Source: Microvirga sp. TS319 (GTDB lineage Bacteria > Pseudomonadota > Alphaproteobacteria > Rhizobiales > Beijerinckiaceae). Taken from it: 64,000 nt of DNA. Position 1 is the stretch's first letter. Each line of letters begins with the position of its first letter. Position numbers and translations under genes: made by a program. Of the stretch, positions 42,364-51,679 are shown piece by piece. Under the pieces are notes generated by a model that was not told the DNA's origin, did not search any database, and worked only from the letters and a program-made list of their open reading frames with translations. Where the stretch lies: NCBI RefSeq assembly GCF_041276405.1, contig NZ_JBGGGT010000001.1:1372501-1436500 (forward strand), written 5' to 3'.

Positions 42364-43839
42364 ATGGCTGGAATCCTTCTGCTTCATGGAACGATTGTCA
42401 CGGTCGACAGAGAACGACGTATTATCGAAAATGGGGCACTGGCAGTTTGTGGTGACAAGATCGTAGACATCGGCACGTCTGACGAGCTCGCGCCACTGCA
42501 CCAAGACAAGCAAATTATTGATTGCCGGGGCAAGCTTATCGTTCCTGGTCTGATCGATGCGCATGGCCATGCCGGGCACGCACTGATACGCAGCATTGCC
42601 GCCGATACCAACTCACTATGGATGCGCATCGTCACGCCAACCTATTATCATTATGTGACGCGTGATTTTTGGTATGCGGACGGACTCGTGTCCGGCCTTG
42701 AACGTTTGCGTGCGGGCGTGACGACGTCAGCGAGCATCATCACCTCCATGCCTCGCAGCGACGATCCTGTGTTCGCGATCAATCATGCCCGTGCGTATTC
42801 CGAGCTTGGCTTGCGCGAAATCATCTGCGTCGGTCCAGCTGGTATGCCCTGGCCTCATCCGGTTACACGCTGGGAGAGTGGCCATCCTGAGCCGCGCAAT
42901 GTTTCATTCGAAGAGATGATAGAGGGCGCGGAAGTTGTAATCGAAACACTGAATGGTAGCGCGGATGGGCGCATTAAGGTGTTTCTGACGCCTTTCACCA
43001 TCGTCCCCTCAGTCGAACCATCCGATGCATCGACGCCGGATGTCGCGGTTCGTTTGACCGAGGGTGACCGGATGCAGGCGCGGCGCGTGCGGGAAACTGC
43101 GCGTAAATGGGGCGTGCGCATCCATTCCGACGCTTTTGCCGGCCAGATTCGCATGGCATTTCAGGATAAGGAGAATGCAATCCTCGGACCCGACGTGCAT
43201 TTGCAGCACTGCTGGGGCATCTCTCATGAGGAAATCGATATCCTGGCGGAGACAGGAACACATGTTACCCATGCGCCTCCTGGCAGATCTACGCCCATTC
43301 TGGAGATGATGTCGAAAGGCGTTCCAGTCGCAATAACGTCAGACGGTGCTTCGCCCAGTCGTCATTTCGATATGCTCCAGACCGCACGCCTCGCGCAATT
43401 CACTCAGCACCTGCTGCACAACCACAACCGCTATATTCTGCCGCCAGGCAAGGTGTTTGAGATGATCACCATCGACGCTGCACATGCTATCGGCATGGGC
43501 CACGAGATAGGGTCCCTGGAAGTCGGGAAGAAGGCCGATATCGCCATCATCGATATGCGCAAACCCCATCTTGCACCCAACTGGATGCCGGTTCATAGAC
43601 TCATTCATCAAGTTCTCGGCAGCGATGTTGAAACCGTGATTGTCGATGGAAAAATTCTCATGAAAGAGGGAATCGTAATGACTGCCAATGTGGAGGACGC
43701 GTTGGCATTCGGGGACGCCGAAGCAAGGGCACTCGTCGAACGAGCCGGGTTACAGGCCCATATGCATGATCCTGGTTGGGGAAAATTGCACCGTACATTC
43801 CGCGAACCAGTGATTCCGCCAGCGCCACCCGTTTCGTGA
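42364..43839 (+). CDS. amidohydrolase (TrzN/AtzA or guanine-deaminase-like), intact HxH
   Basis: The 491-residue product has a full metal-binding set: HxH in LIVPGLIDAHGHAGHALIRS, a His in GVRIHSDAFAGQIRMA, another in LQHCWGISHEEIDIL, and the Asp in AITSDGASPSRHFDML. The C-terminal ADIAIIDMRKPHLAPNWMPV is typical of the aryl/SAH-hydrolase branch (AtzA, TrzN, MtaD, guanine deaminase-like). It probably deaminates or dechlorinates a ring or hydrolyses a ring amide; the exact substrate cannot be read from sequence. It is transcribed divergently from the second binding protein gene under a shared operator-like site. Confidence 0.87.
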   Translation: MAGILLLHGTIVTVDRERRIIENGALAVCGDKIVDIGTSDELAPLHQDKQIIDCRGKLIVPGLIDAHGHAGHALIRSIAADTNSLWMRIVTPTYYHYVTRDFWYADGLVSGLERLRAGVTTSASIITSMPRSDDPVFAINHARAYSELGLREIICVGPAGMPWPHPVTRWESGHPEPRNVSFEEMIEGAEVVIETLNGSADGRIKVFLTPFTIVPSVEPSDASTPDVAVRLTEGDRMQARRVRETARKWGVRIHSDAFAGQIRMAFQDKENAILGPDVHLQHCWGISHEEIDILAETGTHVTHAPPGRSTPILEMMSKGVPVAITSDGASPSRHFDMLQTARLAQFTQHLLHNHNRYILPPGKVFEMITIDAAHAIGMGHEIGSLEVGKKADIAIIDMRKPHLAPNWMPVHRLIHQVLGSDVETVIVDGKILMKEGIVMTANVEDALAFGDAEARALVERAGLQAHMHDPGWGKLHRTFREPVIPPAPPVS

Positions 43840-44065
43840 TTGGGCTGCCAACTGAGCAAGCAGTGTTGCGCTTGACCAAGGACACCCGAACAGAGAAGCT
43901 CCTTTCGTTGCTTGAGACGACGCAAACACATAGGTTGCAAGCGCTGATCGCCGCGAGAAGACCGGCACGAGTCCAATGTTATGTTGCCTGTGCAGATCGA
44001 CTGCGTCTGAGGCCAATCTCAAATGCGCGGTAACGGCACATCGAGACATCCATCCCAAGCCACGC
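43840..44065. other. island-end stretch without a supported gene
   Basis: The sequence between the amidohydrolase stop and the uraH remnant contains an open frame with a fragment resembling [20 protein letters not shown], but nothing I can assign. It carries the right-hand junction of the catabolic island. Confidence 0.35.
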
Positions 44066-44173
44066 CTTCTGAACTGCGTGCCGATCCGCTTCACCATCGC
44101 GGAAGCCGATGGCCATTACCACGTGCCGCTCCTCGTCTCGCCCTGGAGCTATTCCACCTATCGCGGAAGCTGA
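44066..44173 (+). pseudogene. uraH: 5-hydroxyisourate hydrolase (uraH), C-terminal fragment
   Basis: The plus-strand frame reads [20 protein letters not shown] then [15 protein letters not shown], the C-terminal third of a transthyretin-like HIU hydrolase with its signature YRGS ending. The N-terminal part, including its conserved histidine and arginine, is missing: upstream sequence is unrelated. The fragment ends six bases before the allantoinase fusion gene, so it was the first gene of the ureide operon before the insertion. Confidence 0.85.
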
Positions 44174-44178
44174 CCCCC

Positions 44179-45621
44179 ATGCCTGACACCACCTATCCCC
44201 GCGACCTCGTCGGTTACGGCCGCACCCCGCCCCATCCGCGCTGGCCGGACAATGCGCGGATCTGCGTTCAGTTCGTGATCAACTACGAGGAGGGCGGCGA
44301 GAACAACATCCTGCACGGCGACCGCGCCTCGGAGGCCTTCCTGTCCGAGATCGTGGGCGCGCAGCCCTGGCTCGGCCAGCGCCACATGAGCATGGAGTCG
44401 ATCTACGAATACGGCTCCCGCGCCGGCTTCTGGCGTCTGTGGCGGATGTTCACCGCGCGCAAGATGCCCGTCACCGTCTACGGCGTCGCGACCGCGCTCA
44501 TGCGCAATCCGGACGCGGTGGCGGCCATGAAGGAGGCGGATTGGGAAATCGCCAGCCACGGCCTGAAATGGATCGACTACCGCGACTTCTCGGCGGAAGA
44601 GGAGCGGGCGCATATGAGGGAGGCGATCCGCATCCATACCCAGGTGACCGGAGAGCGCCCGCGGGGCTGGTACACGGGACGCACCTCGGAGCACACCAAC
44701 CGTCTCGTCGCGGAAGAGGGCGGGTTCCTCTACAGCGCCGATTCCTATGCCGACGAGCTGCCCTACTGGGAGCCGCACGACGATCGCGTCCAGCTCGTCG
44801 TGCCCTATACGCTCGACGCCAACGACATGCGCTTTGCCACGCCCCAGGGCTTCAATGCGGGCGACCAGTTCTTCGCCTATCTCAAGGATTCGTTCGACAC
44901 GCTCTATGCGGAGGGCGAGAGCGCGCCGAAAATGCTCTCGGTCGGGCTGCATTGTCGGCTCGCGGGTCGTCCGGGGCGGGCGGCGGCGCTGGCCCGTTTC
45001 CTCGATTATGTGGCCTCGCATGAGGATGTGTGGGTCGCCCGGCGGATCGACATCGCCCGGCTGTGGACCCGCTATCACCGTCCGGCGGATCTGCGGCCGA
45101 GCACGATGAGCAGGGCCGTCTTCGTCGAGCTGTTCGGCGACGTGTTCGAGCATTCATCCTGGATCGCGGAGCGCGCCTACGAATCAGGCTTCACGGCGGC
45201 GCAGGACACGGCGGAGGGCCTCCATGCCGCCCTGGTGCATGTCCTGTCGGAAGCGACGCGCGACCAGAAGGGGGCTCTCATCCGGGCGCATCCCGATCTG
45301 GCCGGGCGCCTGAAACTCGCCGATCTGACGGCGGATTCGCGCCACGAGCAATCTTCCGCCGGGCTCGACAGCCTGATGCCGGCGGAGCGCGAGCGCTTCA
45401 TCGCGTTGAACGACGCCTACAAGGAGAAGTTCGGCTTCCCGTTCATCATGGCGGTGAAGGGGCGGACGAAGGACGAGATCCTGGCGGCCTTCGAGGAACG
45501 GCTGCAACACGACCCGGAGCAGGAGTTCGAGACCGCCATCGTCCAGATCGAGCTGATCGCCCTCCTGCGCCTCAAGGAGCGGCTACTGTCGCGGACTGAC
45601 CTCTTCTCGTCTCCAAATTGA
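44179..45621 (+). CDS. puuE: bifunctional allantoinase (PuuE) / OHCU decarboxylase (UraD)
   Basis: The 480-residue fusion catalyses two steps of the uric acid-to-ureide pathway. Residues of about 1-300 are a PuuE polysaccharide-deacetylase-like allantoinase (MPDTTYPRDLVGYGRTPPHP, SMESIYEYGSRAGFWRLWRM, DWEIASHGLKWIDYRD and YTGRTSEHTNRLV). Residues of about 310-480 are a UraD-type 2-oxo-4-hydroxy-4-carboxy-5-ureidoimidazoline decarboxylase, with the active-site His in LIRAHPDLAGRLKLAD and the EQSSAGL motif, then KFGFPFIMAVKGRTKDEIL. The start at ATG 44179 has GGAAG about nine bases before it. It probably overlaps the uraH function loss: HIU hydrolysis now must come from elsewhere or occur spontaneously. 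Confidence 0.95.
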   Translation: MPDTTYPRDLVGYGRTPPHPRWPDNARICVQFVINYEEGGENNILHGDRASEAFLSEIVGAQPWLGQRHMSMESIYEYGSRAGFWRLWRMFTARKMPVTVYGVATALMRNPDAVAAMKEADWEIASHGLKWIDYRDFSAEEERAHMREAIRIHTQVTGERPRGWYTGRTSEHTNRLVAEEGGFLYSADSYADELPYWEPHDDRVQLVVPYTLDANDMRFATPQGFNAGDQFFAYLKDSFDTLYAEGESAPKMLSVGLHCRLAGRPGRAAALARFLDYVASHEDVWVARRIDIARLWTRYHRPADLRPSTMSRAVFVELFGDVFEHSSWIAERAYESGFTAAQDTAEGLHAALVHVLSEATRDQKGALIRAHPDLAGRLKLADLTADSRHEQSSAGLDSLMPAERERFIALNDAYKEKFGFPFIMAVKGRTKDEILAAFEERLQHDPEQEFETAIVQIELIALLRLKERLLSRTDLFSSPN

Positions 45622-45710
45622 CGGGATGAGCGACTTGCCAACGGACGCAGGAGGCGCGCGAGCCTCCCCGCTGGCTGTACCTTTGCTGCACGTTAACCTA
45701 AGGAATTTTC

Positions 45711-46562
45711 ATGACGAAGCCAATGACGAGACCGCCGGCTCAGTCCCGCTCCTACTATGCTCCTTCGGGAGGACACCCGCCGCAGACGGATCTACTTACC
45801 GACCGCGCGGTGTTCACCCAAGCCTACGCTATCATCCCGAAAGGAGTGATGTGCGACATCGTGACGAGTTTTCTCCCGTTCTGGGACGATACGCGGCTCT
45901 GGGTGCTGTCGCGTCCAATGTCGGGGTTCGCCGAAACGTTCTCGCAATACATCATGGAGGTCGCTCCAGGAGGCGGCAGCGATAAGCCAGAGCTGGACGT
46001 GAAGGCTGAAGGCGTGTTGTTCGTGGTGGAAGGCGAGCTCACCCTGACGCTTGCTGGCAAGACCCACACGATGACCTCCGGCGGATATGCCTTCATCCCG
46101 CCGGCGAGCACCTGGTCAGTCCGCAATCACGGCAGCGGACCGGTTCGTTTCCACTGGATCCGCAAAGCCTACGAGGGCGTCGACGGGCTCGGTGCACCGG
46201 ACGCACTCGTTCTCAATGAGAACGACATCGCACCCTCGCCGATGCCGGGCACCGATGGCCGATGGGCGACTACCCGCTTCGTCGATCCAGCGGACCTGCG
46301 TCACGACATGCACGTGACCATCGTTACCTTTCAGCCGGGCGCGGTCATCCCCTTCGCCGAGACGCATGTGATGGAGCACGGTCTTTATGTTCTGGAAGGC
46401 AAGGCCGTCTACCGGCTGAACCAGGATTGGGTGGAGGTCGAGGCGGGCGACTACATGTGGCTCCGTGCCTTCTGCCCACAGGCCTGCTACGCAGGCGGGC
46501 CTGGCCCGTTCCGCTATCTCCTCTACAAGGACGTGAATCGACACGCGAAGCTGCGGCCCTGA
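45711..46562 (+). CDS. allE: (S)-ureidoglycine aminohydrolase, bicupin
   Basis: The 283-residue product has two cupin domains. The C-terminal cupin has the manganese-binding set in FQPGAVIPFAETHVMEHGLY (with the His/Glu ligands) and LNQDWVEVEAGDYMWLRAF. Motifs YYAPSGGHPPQTDLLTDRAV and AEGVLFVVEGELTLTLAG are typical of AllE (YlbA). It converts (S)-ureidoglycine to (S)-ureidoglycolate and ammonia, following allantoate degradation. AAGGAA precedes the ATG. It lies 89 bases after the puuE-uraD fusion on the same strand, and 37 bases before allA. Confidence 0.93.
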   Translation: MTKPMTRPPAQSRSYYAPSGGHPPQTDLLTDRAVFTQAYAIIPKGVMCDIVTSFLPFWDDTRLWVLSRPMSGFAETFSQYIMEVAPGGGSDKPELDVKAEGVLFVVEGELTLTLAGKTHTMTSGGYAFIPPASTWSVRNHGSGPVRFHWIRKAYEGVDGLGAPDALVLNENDIAPSPMPGTDGRWATTRFVDPADLRHDMHVTIVTFQPGAVIPFAETHVMEHGLYVLEGKAVYRLNQDWVEVEAGDYMWLRAFCPQACYAGGPGPFRYLLYKDVNRHAKLRP

Positions 46563-46599
46563 ATGGGGATTTTCAGGCTATCGTTAAGGAGGACGGAAC

Positions 46600-47094
46600 G
46601 TGACTGCATCAATTATTGTCCAGCCGCTGACCAAGGAAGGATTCGCGCCTTTTGGGAAAGTCCTCGAAACAGCGGGTGCCGAGACGCGGCTCATCAATGC
46701 CGAAACTTGCACGCGCTTCCATGCACTCGCCACCGTCGAGACGCGTGGAGAGTGTGGGCGGGCAATCGTAAGCCTCTTTCAGGCCAAGCCGATAGCGCTC
46801 CCCCTCCGCCTATCGATGATGGAGCGGCATCCGTTGGGAAGCCAAGCCTTTTGGCCATTGTCGGGTGGGGACTGGCTGGTCGCAGTAGCCCCGGACGAGA
46901 ACGGACGGCCGGGCGCACCGCTCGTCTTTCGCGCTAGCGGCAGCCAAGGTGTCTGCTATGCACCAAACGTCTGGCATCATCCCTTGCTCGCGCTCGATCA
47001 AGTCTCTGAGTTCTTGGTCGTTGACCGGGATGGACCCGGCCTCAACCTCCAAGAGACGTATTATGAGACGCCCTACGCGATTGCCACTTACTAA
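46600..47094 (+). CDS. allA: ureidoglycolate lyase
   Basis: The 164-residue product begins at GTG 46600 after an AAGGAGG eight bases upstream. Hallmarks are IIVQPLTKEGFAPFGKVLE, AETCTRFHALATVET, LRLSMMERHPLGSQAFWPLS and GVCYAPNVWHHPLLALD, the AllA cupin. It splits ureidoglycolate into glyoxylate and urea, completing the pathway started by PuuE. The gene closes the ureide operon. An allantoate deiminase (allC) or allantoicase is not present in the window. Confidence 0.95.
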   Translation: MTASIIVQPLTKEGFAPFGKVLETAGAETRLINAETCTRFHALATVETRGECGRAIVSLFQAKPIALPLRLSMMERHPLGSQAFWPLSGGDWLVAVAPDENGRPGAPLVFRASGSQGVCYAPNVWHHPLLALDQVSEFLVVDRDGPGLNLQETYYETPYAIATY

Positions 47095-47176
47095 ACCAGA
47101 TCGCGCGGGCGTTACTTTAGAGTTGCACGGCACGCAATGTTGTAGCATGCAATGCGCAGGTCCCTACGATTCAGTC

Positions 47177-48119
47177 TCACCACTTCAGAAACCTAGTGAG
47201 TGGGGATAACAGTCCCTGACAGGGCAGGTTCGGTGCCACGAGGACTGGAGCGGCCCGTTGTTCCGAAGCGAGCGGCAGGCCCGACACCACGCTCTTCTTC
47301 GAGCCGCAGAACACCGCGGCGATCTCGTCGCCCCTGGGGAAGCCAAACCGCGGGCGATAAGGATGGTGACGGCCAGCACGACCATCAGCAGCACCAGACA
47401 CAGCAGCGCCGCGAGTGCCACGCTGGCCGGCGGCAGCCGCGGCCACAGGCCATCGACCACCGACTGCGAGAATTCCGTGTAGACGATCAGCAGGATGACT
47501 CCCTGGTCGAGTTGGCCGATCCGGCGCTCGTGACGGACCATGATACCGGCCGGCCAGGGCGGACGATCTGGCCGGCCTCGAATGGGACCAAGAGCTGAAG
47601 GACTACGTCACGTAGAGCCTTGGCGAGGTCAAAGCTGCGCTCGACCGAGGTCTGGGTCATTGGCGACAGCAGCACCAGCGTCACCAGCAAGCCGAACACA
47701 TTCGAGGCCGCCGAACTGCAGATGGCCGCGGGCACGTTGCCCTAGGCTATAGCGGTGAACGCAATGGAGGACGACACCACCGACGGTAGGGCAGCCAAAC
47801 AAAGGAAACCCAGGAGCAGGTCGGCCGGCATCCACGCGGACGACGGGAGGCCGAACGGCATTGCCGCCACCAGAAACACCACGAACGTGATCGCGAAGAT
47901 GAAGAGGTGCAGCCGCCATTGAACAAGCCCTTGGAGCACCACGTCCTGCAGGAGGGCCGCGCCGTGGACGAAGAACGGCAGCCCAATGCCGAGGATTTCG
48001 AGGGTGTCGAGGATCTCGCCAACCGCGTCTTGTCCGGGAAGGACGCTAGCCACGGCAACGGCCGTCATGATCAGCAGGAGAAACGGGTTGATCCGATTCT
48101 CGCGCTTTGAGGCAGACAA
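47177..48119 (-). pseudogene. bile acid:Na+ symporter family transporter, multiply broken
   Basis: The minus frame from 48119 reads MSASKRENRINPFLLLIMTA, PFFVHGAALLQDVVLQGLVQ and CLAALPSVVSSSIAFTAIA, then an in-frame TAG at 47742, then GNVPAAICSSAASNVFGLLV, which is the SBF-like (YfeH-type) transporter core. Further pieces lie in shifted frames: VRHERRIGQLDQGVILLIVY with VVDGLWPRLPPA, then PRGDEIAAVFCGSKKSVVSG near the end. One nonsense mutation and two frameshifts (near 47550 and 47365) therefore inactivate it. The gene is divergent from the histidine kinase. Confidence 0.8.
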
Positions 48120-48202
48120 CCTTGACCTGCCTTGTGTTTGGCTGCCGACGCTTCCGCAGCGAGGCCGAACAGTCGACGGACGGAGAATACACCGCTAGTC
48201 TG

Positions 48203-49783
48203 ATGACGATGCTCAACTTTGCCCCGCCCATGAGTAGTCGCACCGCAGCATCGATTGGCGCTTGGCTTGCGCTGACGGTTGCCGCGGTGACCACGGTCGC
48301 GACCGTCAACTTCGTCCGCGTCCGCGACGGCTTCGAGGTCGAGGCCCGCACCCTGCACCGTGTCGTCTCACAGCGGGCCGATCAGCATGACGCGCACTTG
48401 ACGAGCCTCGCGGCCGTGCTGGCCAGCCCCGACCGCTCGTTCACGACGGTGAGTGCGGTCGCCGAAGCCGTCCTACGCTTCTACCCCCGGATCACGGCCA
48501 TTGACATCGTCGGCTTGGCGTCCCTGCCGAATCTTGTGTTCACGACCCGAGAGCTTCAACCTGGCAGGCCAAGGCTTGATGGGCTTGCGGCAGCCGCTGC
48601 CAATCTCGCAGCTGGACAAGCAGTTGTGCTGGCTGAACCGCACGGCGCCGAAGCCTATCACCTGATCAAAAAACTCCCCGAAGCGACGGCCCAGGCAGGT
48701 ATCCTGGTGATGACGGTCGACGCGCGGCGGCTGATTGAGCCTGAGGGCGACCTGCCAGCGGGGACAAACCTTGCCCTTTACGATCTGTCCGGCCGCGAAC
48801 TCGTTTACGTGGGGAGGCCAGCTTCATCCGTTGGGCTCCTGCCGAGCCTCGTCTTCGAGAAAGCGCTCGGCAGCCGGTCCCAGCCCCTCCTTCTGCGGGC
48901 TGCCCGGCAGCCCGGATTCGGCGAGCTTCTGCCGCCTCTGGCCGCTGCGCTTGTGGCAGCCATCACCGGGATCGGGGTACTTCTCGCAGGTTTCGTGCTG
49001 CGCGAGCGCCGGGCGACCCGGGAGGCCCGCGAGCGGGCAAGCTTTCATGAACACCAAGCGAAGCTCGCGCATGCCATGCGGGTCAACACCGTAGGCGAGA
49101 TGGCCTCCGGCATCGCTCATGAGCTCACCCAGCCGCTGACCGCCATCCTCAGCCGCAGCCAGGCGGGCCTTCGCCTCGCCCGTTGCCCCTCCCCTGATTG
49201 GGGTGAAATCATCAGCGCACTCGACGCGAACGTTCGTCTCGCCAAGCGGGCCGGCGACATCCTTGCGCGTTTGCGCGCCTATGTGTCGAACAGCCGGCCG
49301 GCCCCCGAACCCGCAAGCCTCAACCGGCTGGTTGCCAACGTCGCGGAGCTGATGTGGGGCGATCTGGAACGCCGCGGCATCGCTCTGGAGCTTGATCTTG
49401 CCCCGAGTGACCTTGTTGCTGTGGTCGACCGCGTGTCCATCGAGCAGGTCGTGCACAATCTCGTCCGCAATGCCGCAGACGCCGTTGAGATCCTGGCGCA
49501 GGAGCGGCGGACGGTGACGGTCACAACAACCGCCGACGGCGACATGTCCGTTATTGCGATCCGAGACCAGGGCCCTGGGATCCTTGCCACGGACCTGCCG
49601 CGCCTGTTTGAGCCGTTCTTCACCACCAAGCCGGGTGGCATGGGCCTCGGCCTGCCGCTCTGCGAGCGCATTGTCGAGTCCTTCGGCGGGCGGATTACGG
49701 CGGCGAATGCTCCGGAGGGGGGTGCGGTATTCACGGTTCGCCTGCCAAGGCTCGGCGACCGCCGGAAGGAGGCTGCCGAGTGA
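48203..49783 (+). CDS. membrane sensor histidine kinase
   Basis: About 526 residues from MTMLNFAPPMSSRTA; an internal ATG at 48230 is equally possible. Two membrane helices (TAASIGAWLALTVAAVTTVA and LAAALVAAITGIGVLLAGFV) flank a periplasmic sensor of about 220 residues. The kinase core follows: H-box EMASGIAHELTQPLTAIL, N-box VVHNLVRNAADAVEIL, G1 AIRDQGPGIL, F-box FEPFFTTKPGGMG and G2 LGLPLCERI. It overlaps the response regulator gene by four bases. The short gap before the pseudogene symporter may hold the promoter. It may sense a substrate for the neighbouring transport genes. Confidence 0.9.
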   Translation: MTMLNFAPPMSSRTAASIGAWLALTVAAVTTVATVNFVRVRDGFEVEARTLHRVVSQRADQHDAHLTSLAAVLASPDRSFTTVSAVAEAVLRFYPRITAIDIVGLASLPNLVFTTRELQPGRPRLDGLAAAAANLAAGQAVVLAEPHGAEAYHLIKKLPEATAQAGILVMTVDARRLIEPEGDLPAGTNLALYDLSGRELVYVGRPASSVGLLPSLVFEKALGSRSQPLLLRAARQPGFGELLPPLAAALVAAITGIGVLLAGFVLRERRATREARERASFHEHQAKLAHAMRVNTVGEMASGIAHELTQPLTAILSRSQAGLRLARCPSPDWGEIISALDANVRLAKRAGDILARLRAYVSNSRPAPEPASLNRLVANVAELMWGDLERRGIALELDLAPSDLVAVVDRVSIEQVVHNLVRNAADAVEILAQERRTVTVTTTADGDMSVIAIRDQGPGILATDLPRLFEPFFTTKPGGMGLGLPLCERIVESFGGRITAANAPEGGAVFTVRLPRLGDRRKEAAE

Positions 49784-50406
49784 CGACGCTGTCCCGCACC
49801 GTGTTCCTCATCGACGATGATGAGGACGTTCGCGACGCGCTCCAGATGCTCTTGCGGGCAGCCGGGTTCACTGTCGAGGCCTTTCCAAGCGCCCTCGCCT
49901 TTCTGGAGCGACGGGACCAGAAGGCGGAAGGATGCATCGTCGCCGACGTTCGGATGCCTGGCCTCTCGGGCCTTCAGCTCCTGGAGCGGCTTGCGGCGGA
50001 GGGCGAGCGCATGCCGGTGGTGGTGATCACCGGCCATGGAGACGTCAATGCCTGCCGACGCGCCTTCAAGGGCGGCGCTGTCGACTTTCTGACGAAACCA
50101 GTCGACGAGCAGGTGCTGATTGAAGCCATCGAGGCGGGCCTCGCGCAGCTTGACGCGCGGCGACGTGAATCCAGTGAGGCCGATGAGGCGGGGGCGCTGC
50201 TGGCCCGCCTCACGCAACGCGAGAACGAGATCCTCGACATGGTGGCCCGCGGCTGGATGACGAAGGAGATCGCCCGTGCCATGGGGGTTTCACCGCGCAC
50301 GGTTGAAACCCACCGTGCCAACCTCGCGGAAAAGCTTGGCACGACTTCGGTCGCCGAGATGGTGCGCCTCGTTCTCCTGGCCCGCCCGCCCCATACATCT
50401 CCGTAG
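49780..50406 (+). CDS. response regulator, FixJ/LuxR family
   Basis: The GTG at 49780 overlaps the kinase stop by four bases. The 208-residue product has a receiver domain (TVFLIDDDEDVRDALQMLL, the phospho-acceptor Asp in CIVADVRMPGLSGLQLL, Thr in VVVITGHGDVNACR and Lys in VDFLTKPVDEQVL) and a LuxR-type helix-turn-helix (LTQRENEILDMVARGWMTKE, then ARAMGVSPRTVETHRANL). It forms a two-component pair with the upstream kinase. The GlcG/HbpS-like gene downstream is a likely target. Confidence 0.94.
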   Translation: MTTLSRTVFLIDDDEDVRDALQMLLRAAGFTVEAFPSALAFLERRDQKAEGCIVADVRMPGLSGLQLLERLAAEGERMPVVVITGHGDVNACRRAFKGGAVDFLTKPVDEQVLIEAIEAGLAQLDARRRESSEADEAGALLARLTQRENEILDMVARGWMTKEIARAMGVSPRTVETHRANLAEKLGTTSVAEMVRLVLLARPPHTSP

Positions 50407-50515
50407 GACTACGCAGAGCGCTCCGGTACCACACCGATAACCCGCCGGGCGTCGGATGGCTAAAGTCCAGGCGTCGAACAAACCGGGACCCGAACGATCC
50501 CACCGGAGAAGTGCC

Positions 50516-51004
50516 ATGTCGAACATTCGCAACGCCATTGTCGCAGCGCTCACCCTGGCTCCTGCGGCCGCTGGCGCCGAAGTCCTTCAGGAACGCAACA
50601 TGCCGCTGGCTATTGCCCAGGAGCTGGCTCAGGCCACGGTCGAGGCGTGCACCGCCAAGAACTTCAACGTGACGGCGACGGTGGTGGATCGCGCCGGTCT
50701 CGTGCGCGCGGTGCTGCGGGCCGACCGGGCCGGGCCGCACACCATCGAGGCAAGCCGCGCCAAAGCCTACACGGCAGCGTCTGCCCGCAACACCACCACC
50801 GCCATCATGGAAAATGCCGACAAGAACCCGGCAGCCCGGCACCTGGCAGCCATCGAGGGCTTTCTGCTGCTCGGCGGCGGCGTGCCAGTAAAGGCTGGCG
50901 ACGAGGTGATTGGAGCCATCGGGGTTGGTGGCGCTCCGGGCGGGCACCTTGATGAGGAATGTGCGAATGCCGGCCTTGCCAAGGTGCAGGCGAAACTGAA
51001 GTGA
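50516..51004 (+). CDS. GlcG/HbpS-like heme-binding family protein
   Basis: The 162-residue product from MSNIRNAIVAALTLAPAAAG (ATG 50516 with GGAGAA five bases upstream) has a probable signal peptide and the GlcG/HbpS fold: AQELAQATVEACTAKNFNVT, ATVVDRAGLVRAVLRADRAG, and LLLGGGVPVKAGDEVIGAIG followed by VGGAPGGHLDEEC. Such proteins bind heme or a cobalamin-like ligand or accompany glycolate use. A longer frame upstream (50456) adds a non-conserved tail. It lies 109 bases after the response regulator on the same strand. Confidence 0.85.
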   Translation: MSNIRNAIVAALTLAPAAAGAEVLQERNMPLAIAQELAQATVEACTAKNFNVTATVVDRAGLVRAVLRADRAGPHTIEASRAKAYTAASARNTTTAIMENADKNPAARHLAAIEGFLLLGGGVPVKAGDEVIGAIGVGGAPGGHLDEECANAGLAKVQAKLK

Positions 51005-51679
51005 CCACCAACGCAGTGGCTGGCATGATTGCCAGCCACCATCACACGGGGAGACGGACGATGGCCAATCCACTCGTGCTGGCCGGATTGCTCGTGATCT
51101 GGTTCCGTCGCAAATCCGTAGCGGGGACGAGAAAGTGGCAAGTGCTTCGTATCACGCTTATGCGGCGAGCAACTTGAACTGCTCAGCGAGCGACAGTTGA
51201 TGAGTGCAGGCGTACTTCGCCTGTCCTTTACGCATCATGTGCACCATCTCGATGCCGCCGAGGATCACACGGGCAGTGGCCACGGACTGGAACCCGAGCA
51301 TCGGTCGGACCCGCCGCTTGATAGCCCGATGATCCTGGTCAACTCGGTTATTCAAATAGCGGCTCTGCCGGATGCGGATTGGCGTTAGCCCACGCCTTAA
51401 TCGGTCCCGCAGACGGCTCTCTGCATCGCACCGCAAGATTGCCTCACGATTGGTCTGACTGCCATCGATGACGATCCGCTCCGGTCGGCCATGCCGCTTG
51501 AGGGCCCTGTTCAGGAACCGTTTGGCGGCAGAAAGATTGCGCCGTTCGCTGAACCAAAACTCAACCGTGTCGCCATGGCTCCCAATCGCCCGGTAAAGGT
51601 ACAATGGGGTGGACGCCCCTCCGGCAGCGCCTAGCTGCCAAGGTTGTAGCATTTGCAACCATAACTAAGAGGCTCGTCC

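Noticed and set aside
44023..44178. The longer upstream start of the allantoinase fusion
   Set aside because: The extra residues are the antisense/alternate frame of the uraH remnant; MPDTTYP at 44179 matches the family start.
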